From Marinobacter guineae (lineage in GTDB: Bacteria; Pseudomonadota; Gammaproteobacteria; Pseudomonadales; Oleiphilaceae), in contig NZ_KZ319339.1 of the NCBI RefSeq assembly GCF_002744735.1, positions 868,001-932,000 of the forward strand: 64,000 bases of DNA. The letters are read 5' to 3'. How positions within the stretch are numbered: the first letter of the stretch is position 1; each line of letters starts with the position of its first letter. Of this stretch, positions 9,100 through 17,848 are shown piece after piece. The notes beneath the pieces are model-generated. The model worked only from the letters and a program-made list of their open reading frames with translations. It had not been told where the DNA came from and searched no databases. The translations under genes and the position numbers were made by a program.

Positions 9100-9984
9100 T
9101 TAAAACAATTGGGTACCCATATCCTCCCGATGCGTCTGCAATCGTGGCACGCCCTGGCCGATCAGTTGGCTCATGCTTACCGTCATGCTCGTGGGCAGAT
9201 TGATAAACACCCCTTTGCCGGCATTGATAACATTCACGCCATCCGGGCTTTGCCAGTCCACACCTTCACGCTGAAACCCGATAAAGAAGTCGTTGGTAAA
9301 GCCGGTGGTGCCATCGGAGTTTTCTTTGCCCACGAAGAGCGACTGAAGATGGGTCAGCGGCGCACAGTTGACGTTCTGCGCACAGTCCGCTGTACCATCA
9401 TCAATACCAATATTGCTGGCCCGATATTTGGTGGCCTGGGAGTTCTGATCGAAAAGCGTTGCGTCAAATTCCTGACCACTGCCGTCCACCAGAGTGAGGC
9501 CAATATCCCCACTGAAACTGCTGGTCAGCGAAGAAACAGACCCCCGCGCCTGCCCGAACCCCATGCGGAATCCGGATAGCTTGCCCTCGGCCGGATCTTC
9601 CGCCAGTTCGATGTAAGGCTGGAAGGCTTCAAAGTGTACCGTGTCACCGGCACTGTAGGAATGACCGTTATACTGAACACCATCCGTGCGGGCGATATGC
9701 CCAAAAGCCACATGCTGTGCCGCGAAGTCCACTCCGCCATCGATTGTGCCGGCTTTCACATCATCCACATTCAATCGGGTTTCCACATCCATGCCCAGCG
9801 TCATGCGCGTGAACTCATGGGGGTTTCCCGGAATGTCCTGAATGTTCTCGATCTGCATAAAAGCCTGCCCGGTCACCTCACCCATTTTTTCGTCAGAAAT
9901 GGGTTTCAGCTCGGCCTGGGCAACGGGCGCAATACCCAGGCAGAACAGGGTGACGGCAGCGTATCCATACGCCTGCTGTCTCAT
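9100..9984 (-). CDS. exported protein of unknown function
   Basis: A 294-residue protein with a clear signal peptide (about residues 1-24, ending PVAQA). The mature N-terminus reads ELKPISDEKMGEVTGQAF, a short motif seen at the start of several uncharacterised secreted proteins of Pseudomonas and Marinobacter relatives. The rest is beta-rich with many Gly, Ser and Asp residues and two cysteines close together (CAQNVNC). There are no enzyme motifs. It faces the signalling operon across a 351-bp divergent promoter region and probably precedes sbcB in its transcript. I do not recognise a function. Confidence 0.75.
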   Translation of the reverse strand: MRQQAYGYAAVTLFCLGIAPVAQAELKPISDEKMGEVTGQAFMQIENIQDIPGNPHEFTRMTLGMDVETRLNVDDVKAGTIDGGVDFAAQHVAFGHIARTDGVQYNGHSYSAGDTVHFEAFQPYIELAEDPAEGKLSGFRMGFGQARGSVSSLTSSFSGDIGLTLVDGSGQEFDATLFDQNSQATKYRASNIGIDDGTADCAQNVNCAPLTHLQSLFVGKENSDGTTGFTNDFFIGFQREGVDWQSPDGVNVINAGKGVFINLPTSMTVSMSQLIGQGVPRLQTHREDMGTQLF

Positions 9985-10335
9985 AGTTATCGTCTCTGAA
10001 GTAGTCGTTTAGAGCCAGTTTTCGACGCCCGGCTCCACTGCAGCCCGGTTTGTTTTTGGTTTTCCCGGTACGTGCAGGCGGCTGTGTTTTACACTGTTTT
10101 TATTTGCCGCACGTACACTATAGCCAAGGCACCTCGGCCAATAGAGTGAGCAGAGTCACAATCACCGTTTACAATTCAGTAATACTCGGCCAAGTATGAA
10201 TACAGTCACAAAACTTTTAACTTAAGATACTTACATACCCTTACCGAACGTTACGAATGCTGTAGCTAACGTGTACACAACTAACTCCGCTGGTATACTT
10301 GGCAACCCTATGATCAACCCCCAACGGCCACCTCA
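9985..10335. other. divergent intergenic region
   Basis: A 351-bp AT-richer gap between the exported-protein gene and the receiver/CheC gene. A plausible sigma-70 promoter for the right gene is TGTACA (10272-10277), 16 bases, TATACT (10294-10299). A TGTGTTTTACAC stretch at about 10090 is imperfectly palindromic. No small gene is visible. Confidence 0.4.
10272..10299 (+). promoter_or_regulatory. possible sigma-70 promoter
   Basis: TGTACA and TATACT with a 16-base spacer, 37 bp upstream of the receiver/CheC start codon. Only the minus-10 box is a good match. Confidence 0.35.
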
Positions 10336-11364
10336 ATGACCACCCGCATACTGATCTGCGACGATTCCGCACTCGCCAGGAAACAGATGGCCAGAGCTTT
10401 GCCGGAAGGATTGCAGGCAGATGTCAGCTATGCGCACGATGGCAAGGAAGCACTGGTAAAATTAAGAAAGCACGAAGCCGAGTTGATGTTCCTGGATCTG
10501 AACATGCCGGAAGTGGATGGCTACCAGGTACTGGAGCAGATCCGCAAAGAAGATCTGCCTGTGATGACCATCGTCGTCTCCGGTGATATCCAGCCTGAAG
10601 CGAGGGAGCGGGTAAAAAAACTCGGCGCCATCGATTTCATCAAAAAGCCCACGGAAACGAGCACCGTGGTGCGCCTGCTGATGGATTATGGTGTCTACCG
10701 CCCCGGAGACATCGAAGACGCCGCGTTACAGGACGCCAGCCTCCGAAGCACTGGCAGCACCGCCCCGGAGATCTCCGTTTCCCTGAACGACTACCTGCAG
10801 GAAATCTCCAACGTGGCCATGGGACGGTCCTCGGATCTGCTGGCGCGCCTGCTACGAGTGTTTGTGAAGCAGCCCATTCCCAAGGTGGCCTTCCTCGCCA
10901 ATTCCGAACTGCACATGGCGATCTCCTCCGTCAGCGACAGCGACACCTACTCGGCTGTGTGCCAGGGCTTTACTGGAGCCGGCATCGCCGGCGAGGCACT
11001 GCTGCTGTTTGCGGATGCCAGCTTCAAAGACATGGCCGAGATGCTGCACTACGAAAACCTCGAAGGCGAAGCCGTCAACGTCGAAGTGTTGATGGATATG
11101 TCCAGCATCCTGTTCGGCGCCTTCCTCAAAGGCATCGGCGACCAGCTGGACCTGAAGCTCGGCCTGGGCCACCCCACGGTACTGGGCCAACACCGGCAGA
11201 TTACTGAACTGCTCGATCATCACAGCGCCCGGGAAGAACAGCTGCTGTGCATCGAAATCTGCTACACCCTGGAAGACCGGGACATTGAATGCGACATGCT
11301 GATCCTCCTCACCGAGGACTCAGTTCCCTTTCTCGAAGATCGCCTGCAATATCTGGTGGACTGA
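10336..11364 (+). CDS. response regulator with CheC/CheX-like domain
   Basis: A 342-residue two-domain signalling protein. Residues 1-120 form a receiver: ILICDDSA acidic pair, phospho-acceptor Asp in MFLDLNMPEVDGY (about residue 54), VVSGD, and Lys in FIKKP. Residues about 145-342 resemble CheC/CheX, which in the known family dephosphorylate CheY-P. The family's E-x-x-N catalytic pair appears as D-x-x-S (LMDMSSILFGAF), so phosphatase activity is doubtful. The PAS-GGEEF gene begins 4 bp later and is surely cotranscribed, suggesting that both act on one phosphorelay or c-di-GMP output. Confidence 0.88.
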   Translation: MTTRILICDDSALARKQMARALPEGLQADVSYAHDGKEALVKLRKHEAELMFLDLNMPEVDGYQVLEQIRKEDLPVMTIVVSGDIQPEARERVKKLGAIDFIKKPTETSTVVRLLMDYGVYRPGDIEDAALQDASLRSTGSTAPEISVSLNDYLQEISNVAMGRSSDLLARLLRVFVKQPIPKVAFLANSELHMAISSVSDSDTYSAVCQGFTGAGIAGEALLLFADASFKDMAEMLHYENLEGEAVNVEVLMDMSSILFGAFLKGIGDQLDLKLGLGHPTVLGQHRQITELLDHHSAREEQLLCIEICYTLEDRDIECDMLILLTEDSVPFLEDRLQYLVD

Positions 11365-11367
11365 CCC

Positions 11368-12321
11368 ATGGCCATTAACGACTTTGAAGCCAACTCCTTC
11401 CACTGGCTGGTGGACATGCTGGAATCGGTGGAGGTGGGCCTGGTGGTGCTGGACCTGGATTTCCGGGTACAGGCCTGGAACGGCTTCATGGAAAACCACA
11501 GCGGCATAACCGCCAGCAAGATCCGTAATCAGGTGCTGTTCGATGTGTTCCCGGACATCCCCAAAGCCTGGCTCACCCGCAAGGTCGATGCCGTTGCCCT
11601 GCTGAACACCCGGGCATTCACCTCCTGGGAGCAGCGCCCCTACCTGTTCCGGTTCCGCAACACCCGGCCCATTACCGGCACCGAAGAATTCATGTTCCAG
11701 AACCTCACCATCAGCCCGCTCTCCGGTGTTACCGGGCAAGTCGAGAAAGTATGCCTGATGGTGTACGACGTCACCGACATCGCCAGCAGCAAACGGGCTC
11801 TGGAGCAGGCCAACGAACAACTGGCCAAACTCAGCATGACCGACCGCCTCACCGGCCTGCTCAACCGCGGCACCTGGGAAAACCTGGTAGACGCCGAGTT
11901 CGAACGCTTCCGCCGCTACGGCCACACCACCAGCCTGGTGATGTTCGACATAGACCACTTCAAACCCGTCAACGACACCCACGGCCACCTGGCCGGCGAC
12001 GAAGTGATCAAGCATACCGCCAGCATAACCCGCGCCAACATCCGCCAGTCCGACAGCGCCGGCCGTTACGGTGGTGAAGAGTTCGGCATCATACTGCCGG
12101 AAACCGACGCCGAAGGGGCGCGGATTATCTGCGAGCGGATACGGGACAATATCGAACAGAGTGTGGTGGAAACCAGCGTGGCGCCGATTCGATATACCAT
12201 CAGTATTGGCATTGCCCAGTTAACGGAGAAACCTGAGAACTATATGCAATGGATGCAGCAGGCGGATGAGGCGTTGTATGCGGCGAAGGAAGGGGGACGA
12301 AATCGGGTTGTAGTTGGCTAA
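11368..12321 (+). CDS. PAS domain diguanylate cyclase
   Basis: A 317-residue enzyme that makes cyclic di-GMP from two GTP. A PAS domain (about residues 10-135, with VEVGLVVLDLDFRVQAWN) is followed by a GGEEF domain from about 150. The active-site motif is intact (AGRYGGEEFG), and an RxxD product-inhibition site (RQSD) sits five residues before it. No membrane segments are seen, so it should be cytoplasmic. It follows the receiver/CheC gene by 4 bp, as in many stimulus-linked c-di-GMP modules. There is no strong ribosome site, so translation is probably coupled. Confidence 0.93.
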   Translation: MAINDFEANSFHWLVDMLESVEVGLVVLDLDFRVQAWNGFMENHSGITASKIRNQVLFDVFPDIPKAWLTRKVDAVALLNTRAFTSWEQRPYLFRFRNTRPITGTEEFMFQNLTISPLSGVTGQVEKVCLMVYDVTDIASSKRALEQANEQLAKLSMTDRLTGLLNRGTWENLVDAEFERFRRYGHTTSLVMFDIDHFKPVNDTHGHLAGDEVIKHTASITRANIRQSDSAGRYGGEEFGIILPETDAEGARIICERIRDNIEQSVVETSVAPIRYTISIGIAQLTEKPENYMQWMQQADEALYAAKEGGRNRVVVG

Positions 12322-12322
12322 T

Positions 12323-12351
12323 CGCCCCTCTCCCCTGGCGAGAGAAGGGCG
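12323..12351. terminator. hairpin between convergent genes
   Basis: CGCCC-CTCTC (12323-12332) pairs with GAGAG-AA-GGGCG (12340-12351). It lies between the ends of the diguanylate cyclase and mvaT genes. No T-tract follows on either strand, so terminator function is uncertain. Confidence 0.4.
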
Positions 12352-12360
12352 AAACTTAAA

Positions 12361-12729
12361 TCAATCCTGCTGCCAGCTCTGCACAGCTTCCTTACCATGC
12401 TTCTGACGCCACTCATTCAGCGTCTTGTGATTACCACCACGGGTTTTAACCACTTCGCCGGTATGCGGGTTCTTGTAGGTTTTCATCGGGCGCTTCGGGC
12501 GGCTGCCAGCTGTTGAATCTGACTTGCCACCGGCTACAGAAGGATCAATCGCAGAAAGGATCTGAAGTACATCCTTCGGTGATTTATCATATTCCTTCAT
12601 CAGGGAACGAACCTTGTTTTCAAACTCCAGTTCACTTTTCAGAGACTGATCTTTTTCAAGCTGTTCCAGCTCTGATGCAAGCTTTTCCATAAGCTGTTTT
12701 TTCTGGTAATAATCGTTAATCTTTGCCAT
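12361..12729 (-). CDS. mvaT: H-NS-like xenogeneic silencer, MvaT family
   Basis: A 122-residue nucleoid protein of the MvaT/MvaU family, which binds AT-rich DNA and silences acquired genes. An N-terminal coiled coil for oligomerisation (residues 1-60, YYQKKQLMEKLASELEQL) is joined by a Ser/Gly/Lys linker to the DNA-binding domain MKTYKNPHTGEVVKTRGGN, whose R-G-N strip is the AT-pincer that inserts into the minor groove. It has its own 161-bp upstream region. The AT-rich O-unit genes at 40-45 kb are obvious possible targets, by inference. Confidence 0.93.
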   Translation of the reverse strand: MAKINDYYQKKQLMEKLASELEQLEKDQSLKSELEFENKVRSLMKEYDKSPKDVLQILSAIDPSVAGGKSDSTAGSRPKRPMKTYKNPHTGEVVKTRGGNHKTLNEWRQKHGKEAVQSWQQD

Positions 12730-12733
12730 GGAA

Positions 12734-12762
12734 TTAAAACCTTATTCAAGTAGGGGTTTTAA
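12734..12762 (-). promoter_or_regulatory. palindrome in the mvaT leader
   Basis: TTAAAACC (12734-12741) and GGTTTTAA (12755-12762) form a perfect 8-bp inverted repeat with a 13-base loop, 5-33 nt upstream of the mvaT start. The AAGG of the likely ribosome site falls at the base of the stem. It could be a translation control hairpin or an operator. Confidence 0.35.
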
Positions 12763-12890
12763 AAACTTTATTGGAGTTGACTAAAAGTCGCCGTCAATAA
12801 TAAACAAATCAACGTATCCTGGCAAAATTATTTATTTGCAAGGCCTTAATAAAAAACCGGTCCGCAATTAAACAAAAAGACAACTCCTAC

Positions 12891-14657
12891 TCAAAACGAC
12901 CATACCAATGGAATTAATACAATCGCAGTTAAGGCCACCAAACCGCTTAAGGGTAAGCCAATTCGAACGTAATCAAAAAACTGATATCTACCCGGGCCGT
13001 ATACCATCAGGTTAGTCTGATATCCCAAAGGCGTTATGAACGAAGCCGATGCCGCAAACATGACGGCAATAGCAAAAGGAATGAAGTTAACATCCAGCTG
13101 TTCGGAAACCGCAAGGGCGATGGGGAACATCAACACGGCAGCGGCGTTGTTGGTAATTACCTCGGTGAAGATGGCCGTCAGCAAATACACAATAGCCAGC
13201 GCCAACCACGGCGTTAGTGCTCCGAAGCCCAGCAGACCGCCGGCCACCCATTGGGCGGCGCCGGTTTCAGTCATGGCATTGCCCAGGGCAAAGGACGCCG
13301 CAATCACCACCAGCACCGGCAAATCCAAACTACGCCGGGCCCGACTTGCAGTAATACAGCCTGAGGCAATCATCGCACCCGCAGCCAGAAATGCCGCTTC
13401 CATGATCTGCAAAAGCCCGGAAGCGCTCACCAGCACCATGAGAACCAATATCCCCATTGCCCGTGGCGCCCTGTGGAAATCCGGCGGCGTAGAATCATTC
13501 AATGCGCTGACCAGCAGGAAGTCACGCCGGAAGCGGTACTGCTCCGCAAACTGATGGCTGGCTTCAAGCAACAGCGTGTCACCCATTCGAAAGGTGATAT
13601 CACCCAGCTTACCCGGCACCCGTTTGCCCTCCCGGGACAGGGACAGAATGACCGCATTGAACCGGGTACGAAACTGGCTATCGCGGATGGTCTTGTTCAG
13701 GGCCGGGAATTCCGGCCCAAGAACCACCTCTACCAGGCACCGCTGGTGGTTGGCCACATCCAGCTTGTGAACACTACCGTTGGCCGGTTTCAGGCCCTGG
13801 ATACGGCGCAGCTCACTGGCGCATTCGGGCGCGCCCACAAAATACAGCCGGTCACCCGCCTGCAGGGTCCGGTCCGGATCTACGGCGGTAATCAGGCGGC
13901 CACCACGATCAATCTCCGTAAGGTAGCCGTAATTCAGGGCCCTGAGGCCTGCCTCGGCAATGGTTTTGCCCACCAAAGGGCCGGGCGCCATCACCTCAAC
14001 CTCAACCCCGTATTGACGAACCAGGTCCAGTTCCTCGGTTACACCGCCACGGTCCGGCAATATCCTCGAGGCAAACAGAACCAGAAATGTACCGCCTACG
14101 AGCAACAACGGCACACCAACCCTGGCCAGCTCAAACAACCCAAGATTGATACCAAGAGTGCTCTGGAGCAGGCCATCCACCACCAGGTTGGTACTGGTGC
14201 CGATCAAGGTGCAGGTGCCGCCGAGAATGGCGGCATAACTCAGGGGTAACAGCAGCTTGGACGCCGGAACCCCAAGCCTCTGGGCCCAGTCCTGAATGGC
14301 GGGAATAAACATGGCAACCACGGCGGTATTATTCATGAACGCGCTGAGAATGCCGGTGGGCGCAATCATTCGCAGCTGGGCACCTTTCTCCGTTTTCGGG
14401 TGCCCCAGTAACCGACGGGCAATCCACTGCACCGCTCCGGTTTCCTTCAACCCGGCCGCCACCACATACAGAGTTGCAATGGTAATCACGCCCGGATTGC
14501 CGAACCCCGCTAAAGCCTCTGCCGGCCCCAGGATTCCCGAAATCAACAGGAATGCCAGAGCGGCCATCAGGACCAGGTCCGCAGAAACACGGGTAAGTGC
14601 AAGTGAAGATAACACTGCAAACAGCGTTATCAGTGTCACTATGCCTTGCCACTCCAT
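12891..14657 (-). CDS. SLC13/DASS-family anion permease with RCK_C domains
   Basis: A 588-residue inner-membrane transporter. Two transmembrane halves flank two RCK_C (TrkA-C) domains at about residues 205-375. The family's helical-hairpin signatures are present in both halves: MNNTAVVAMF and TSTNLVVDGL in the first, TNNAAAVLMFPIA and GYQTNLMVYGPG in the second. It ends 4 bp before the cysC start on the same strand, with cysND downstream in transcription order upstream of it. Context therefore makes sulfate the likely substrate, replacing an ABC-type CysTWA uptake system. The substrate cannot be read from sequence alone. Confidence 0.88.
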   Translation of the reverse strand: MEWQGIVTLITLFAVLSSLALTRVSADLVLMAALAFLLISGILGPAEALAGFGNPGVITIATLYVVAAGLKETGAVQWIARRLLGHPKTEKGAQLRMIAPTGILSAFMNNTAVVAMFIPAIQDWAQRLGVPASKLLLPLSYAAILGGTCTLIGTSTNLVVDGLLQSTLGINLGLFELARVGVPLLLVGGTFLVLFASRILPDRGGVTEELDLVRQYGVEVEVMAPGPLVGKTIAEAGLRALNYGYLTEIDRGGRLITAVDPDRTLQAGDRLYFVGAPECASELRRIQGLKPANGSVHKLDVANHQRCLVEVVLGPEFPALNKTIRDSQFRTRFNAVILSLSREGKRVPGKLGDITFRMGDTLLLEASHQFAEQYRFRRDFLLVSALNDSTPPDFHRAPRAMGILVLMVLVSASGLLQIMEAAFLAAGAMIASGCITASRARRSLDLPVLVVIAASFALGNAMTETGAAQWVAGGLLGFGALTPWLALAIVYLLTAIFTEVITNNAAAVLMFPIALAVSEQLDVNFIPFAIAVMFAASASFITPLGYQTNLMVYGPGRYQFFDYVRIGLPLSGLVALTAIVLIPLVWSF

Positions 14658-14661
14658 GGAT

Positions 14662-15267
14662 TTAATCCTTACGGGCGATCATTTCCCGCTCAAGCAAATA
14701 GGCAATCAGAGACTCGACACACTCGTCCACCGAGTGCCGGGACGTATCCAAACGAATCTCAGGGTGTGCCGGCACTTCGTAGGGCGAGTCTATCCCGGTG
14801 AAGTGCGTGATCTCGCCTGAGCGAGCCTTCTGATAAAGCCCCTTCGGGTCACGCTCTTCGCAGGTAGCCAGCGGGGTATCCATATACACTTCAATGAACT
14901 CGCCTGCCGGGAATAGCTTACGTACCAGGCGCCGGTCGCTGGTGAACGGAGAAATGAACGCGCTCATGACGATCAGGCCAGCGTCCGCAAAGAGTTTGCA
15001 CACCTCGCCCACGCGGCGAATGTTCTCTTCCCGGTCGTCATCAGAGAACCCCAGATCCTTGCACAAACCGTGGCGAACATTGTCGCCATCCAGCAGGAAC
15101 GTGTGGTAACCACGCTTATGCAGGGCCACATCCAGCGCATTGGCAATCGTCGACTTGCCGGAACCACTCAGGCCGGTGAACCAAAGCAGGCATGGTTTCT
15201 GGTTTTTATTAACCGAACGCTCCGCACGGGTGATTTTGTGATCGTGCCAGACAATGTTATTTGCCAA
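14662..15267 (-). CDS. cysC: adenylylsulfate kinase
   Basis: Phosphorylates APS to PAPS in sulfate activation. 201 residues, typical length. P-loop GLSGSGKST at about residues 32-40, the DGDNVRHGL motif, and the [10 protein letters not shown] substrate loop are all intact. It precedes the SLC13 permease by 4 bp and lies downstream of cysN, separated by a palindromic repeat. Confidence 0.96.
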   Translation of the reverse strand: MANNIVWHDHKITRAERSVNKNQKPCLLWFTGLSGSGKSTIANALDVALHKRGYHTFLLDGDNVRHGLCKDLGFSDDDREENIRRVGEVCKLFADAGLIVMSAFISPFTSDRRLVRKLFPAGEFIEVYMDTPLATCEERDPKGLYQKARSGEITHFTGIDSPYEVPAHPEIRLDTSRHSVDECVESLIAYLLEREMIARKD

Positions 15268-15289
15268 AACTTTTATCCTTTATTTTTTT

Positions 15290-15364
15290 GCCACGGACAC
15301 TCACGGACCCACACGGACGTAAAACATAGAAGTAATTAGTCTTTTGTCCGTGAGCGTCCGTGGC
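15290..15364. repeat. dispersed palindromic repeat, copy 1
   Basis: Arms GCCACGGACACTCACGGAC (15290-15308) and its near-perfect complement (15346-15364, one mismatch) enclose a 37-bp AT-rich centre. It fills the cysN-cysC gap. Related copies lie at 17756, 24082 (half) and 54817. Confidence 0.9.
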
Positions 15365-15377
15365 TCAAATTAATCCA

Positions 15378-16790
15378 TTAAACGACCTTACAACCCCACT
15401 CCGGATAATTCTCCCGAATAAATTGGTTCAGGTTGCGCTCCGCTTCGGTGTATTCCCGTTCAGTCACGGCACCAGCGCCACCCAGCGCACGCTCCACCAT
15501 ACCCGCCGCCACAGTCACGTTGGTCAGCTTATCAATCAGGATAAAGCTACCAGTTCCTGGATGACGCTGATAATCCTCCACCACCACCGGCTCGGACAGC
15601 TCCACATCACACAGGCCAATGGCATTCAACTCAAGGCCACCTTCGGTCTCCGGATAGCGCTCCAGGGTATTTACATCAATCTCTTCGAGGACCTCGTTGA
15701 CGTAACAATTGGTCACCCGGGTCCCGATCTTGATGCCATACTCACGGCCGGGCTTAAGCGCCTTTTCATTCATCCAGACGATATGGGCCGCAAAACGGTT
15801 ACCCAGCGCTGGGCGACTGTTGGCGTGCACCAGAAGATCCCCACGGGAAATATCCACTTCGTCTTCCAGGGTCAGCGTAATGGCATCCCCCGGCCAGGCC
15901 CGCTCAATCTCGCCTTCGTAGTTGTGAACGCCTTTCACACGGGAGGTTTTACCGGAGGGCAACACCGCCACCTCATCGCCCTTGTGCACCACACCACTGG
16001 CGAGGGTGCCGCAATAGCCCCGGAAATCCAGGTTCGGGCGGTTTACATACTGCACCGGGAAGCGAAGGTCGGTCACGTTCACGTCTTCCAGAAATTCCAC
16101 CTGTTCCAGAATATTCATCATGGTCTCGCCGTGGTACCAGGGCATCTGCTCGCTACGGTTAACCACGTTGTCGCCATTCAGTGCGGAGATCGGCACGTAG
16201 TAAACATCTTTCAACCCAAGCTGGGTGGCCAGCTTCTGGTATTGCTCACGGATGTTATTGAACACTTCCTCGGAGAAATCCACCAGATCCATCTTATTGA
16301 TGGCCACCACGATGTGCTTCAGCCCCAGCAGGCTGACAATAAAACTGTGCCGGCGGGACTGAGTCAGAACGCCTTTGCGGGCGTCAATCATCACCACCGC
16401 CAGATCACAGGTGGAAGCACCGGTCGCCATATTGCGGGTGTACTGCTCATGGCCCGGGCAGTCGGCGATGATGAACTTGCGCTTGTCGGTGGAGAAATAC
16501 CGGTAGGCCACATCAATGGTAATGCCCTGCTCCCGCTCAGAGGCCAGGCCATCCACCAGCAAGGCGAGATCCAGCGACTCACCGGCGTTGCCCTGGCGCT
16601 CGCTGTCTTTGTGCAAAGCCGCCAGGTGATCTTCAAAAATCAGCTTGGAATCAAACAACAGGCGACCAATCAGCGTGGATTTGCCGTCATCAACACTGCC
16701 ACAGGTCAGAAAGCGCAGCATGTCCTTGTTTTCGTGCTGGTCCAGATACGCGAGGATATCCGATTCAATCAATTCAGAGGCGTGCGACAT
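15378..16790 (-). CDS. cysN: sulfate adenylyltransferase subunit 1 (GTPase)
   Basis: GTP-hydrolysing subunit of ATP sulfurylase, which makes APS with CysD. 470 residues. GTPase motifs are intact: GSVDDGKST (G1), DCPGHEQYT (G3), and NKMD (G4), followed by EF-Tu-like beta-barrel domains. There is no C-terminal CysC fusion, in keeping with a separate cysC. The ATG shares a base with the cysD stop (TAATG). Confidence 0.96.
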   Translation of the reverse strand: MSHASELIESDILAYLDQHENKDMLRFLTCGSVDDGKSTLIGRLLFDSKLIFEDHLAALHKDSERQGNAGESLDLALLVDGLASEREQGITIDVAYRYFSTDKRKFIIADCPGHEQYTRNMATGASTCDLAVVMIDARKGVLTQSRRHSFIVSLLGLKHIVVAINKMDLVDFSEEVFNNIREQYQKLATQLGLKDVYYVPISALNGDNVVNRSEQMPWYHGETMMNILEQVEFLEDVNVTDLRFPVQYVNRPNLDFRGYCGTLASGVVHKGDEVAVLPSGKTSRVKGVHNYEGEIERAWPGDAITLTLEDEVDISRGDLLVHANSRPALGNRFAAHIVWMNEKALKPGREYGIKIGTRVTNCYVNEVLEEIDVNTLERYPETEGGLELNAIGLCDVELSEPVVVEDYQRHPGTGSFILIDKLTNVTVAAGMVERALGGAGAVTEREYTEAERNLNQFIRENYPEWGCKVV

Positions 16791-17704
16791 TAGAAATACC
16801 CTTCGCGTTTTTTCTGTTCCATGGAAGCAGCCGAATCGTGATCAATCACCCGGCCCTGGCGCTCAGACGTTTTCGTTAGCAGCATCTCCTGAATAATCTC
16901 CGGCAGCGTCGCCGCCTCGGATTCAACCGCACCGGTCAACGGATAACACCCCAAGGTACGGAAGCGCACCATCTTCATTTCCGGCGTCTCGCCCGGCTCC
17001 AGCGGCATGCGATCATCATCCACCATGATCAGCGTGCCATCGCGCTCCACCACAGGACGCTCCGCCGCGTAATACAACGGCACAATGTCTATGTTTTCCA
17101 GATAGATGTACTGCCAGATATCCAGCTCCGTCCAGTTGGAAAGCGGAAACACGCGAATGCTCTCGCCCTTGTTGACCTTGCCGTTGTAGAGATTCCACAA
17201 CTCCGGCCGCTGGTTTTTCGGATCCCAGCGGTGGAACCTGTCCCGGAACGAATACACCCGCTCCTTGGCCCTAGACTTCTCCTCGTCCCGGCGGGCACCA
17301 CCAAAGGCGGCATCAAAACCGTACTTATCCAGCGCCTGCTTCAATGCCTGGGTTTTCATCACATCGGTATGCTTGGCACTGCCATGGGAAAACGGCCCGA
17401 TGCCCTGGGCCACACCTTCCTGATTGGTATGCACAATCAGCTTCAGGCCCAGGCGCTGTGTCAGTTCATCCCGGAACTTGATCATCTCCCGGAATTTCCA
17501 TGTGGTGTCCACATGCATCAGCGGAAACGGTGGCTTGCCCGGCGCAAAGGCCTTCATGGCCAGATGCAGCATGACCGCGGAATCCTTGCCGATGGAATAC
17601 AGCATCACCGGGTTATCAAACTCGGCGGCCACTTCACGGATGATGTGGATGGACTCGGCCTCAAGTTGCTTGAGGTGGGTTTTCTTTGGAGGGGTTAAAG
17701 TCAT
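16790..17704 (-). CDS. cysD: sulfate adenylyltransferase subunit 2
   Basis: Catalytic PP-loop ATP sulfurylase subunit. 304 residues. The PP-loop [17 protein letters not shown], the [11 protein letters not shown] motif and the [12 protein letters not shown] basic segment are all present. First gene of the cysDN unit, which is followed by cysC and the permease. A palindromic repeat lies upstream at 17756-17840. Confidence 0.96.
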   Translation of the reverse strand: MTLTPPKKTHLKQLEAESIHIIREVAAEFDNPVMLYSIGKDSAVMLHLAMKAFAPGKPPFPLMHVDTTWKFREMIKFRDELTQRLGLKLIVHTNQEGVAQGIGPFSHGSAKHTDVMKTQALKQALDKYGFDAAFGGARRDEEKSRAKERVYSFRDRFHRWDPKNQRPELWNLYNGKVNKGESIRVFPLSNWTELDIWQYIYLENIDIVPLYYAAERPVVERDGTLIMVDDDRMPLEPGETPEMKMVRFRTLGCYPLTGAVESEAATLPEIIQEMLLTKTSERQGRVIDHDSAASMEQKKREGYF

Positions 17705-17755
17705 ATCTATTCCATTTGCTTGTTTGGCCGGAAACCTTTGAAAGACAGGATCTTA

Positions 17756-17840
17756 GCCACGGACACTCACGGACCCACACGGACAAAAGATTAATTATTT
17801 TTGTGTTCTTCGTCCGTGAGCGTCCGTGAGTGTCCGTGGC
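17756..17840. repeat. dispersed palindromic repeat, copy 2
   Basis: Left arm GCCACGGACACTCACGGAC (17756-17774) and a 29-base right arm (17812-17840) in which the GTCCGTGAG unit is doubled. It fills the gap between cysD and the DHH gene. Confidence 0.9.
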
Positions 17841-17848
17841 CAAAAAAA

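Noticed and set aside
15360..16793. A 477-codon open frame on the plus strand opposite cysN
   Set aside because: It is the antisense shadow of a strongly conserved GTPase gene, with His/Gln-rich low-quality sequence and no ribosome site.
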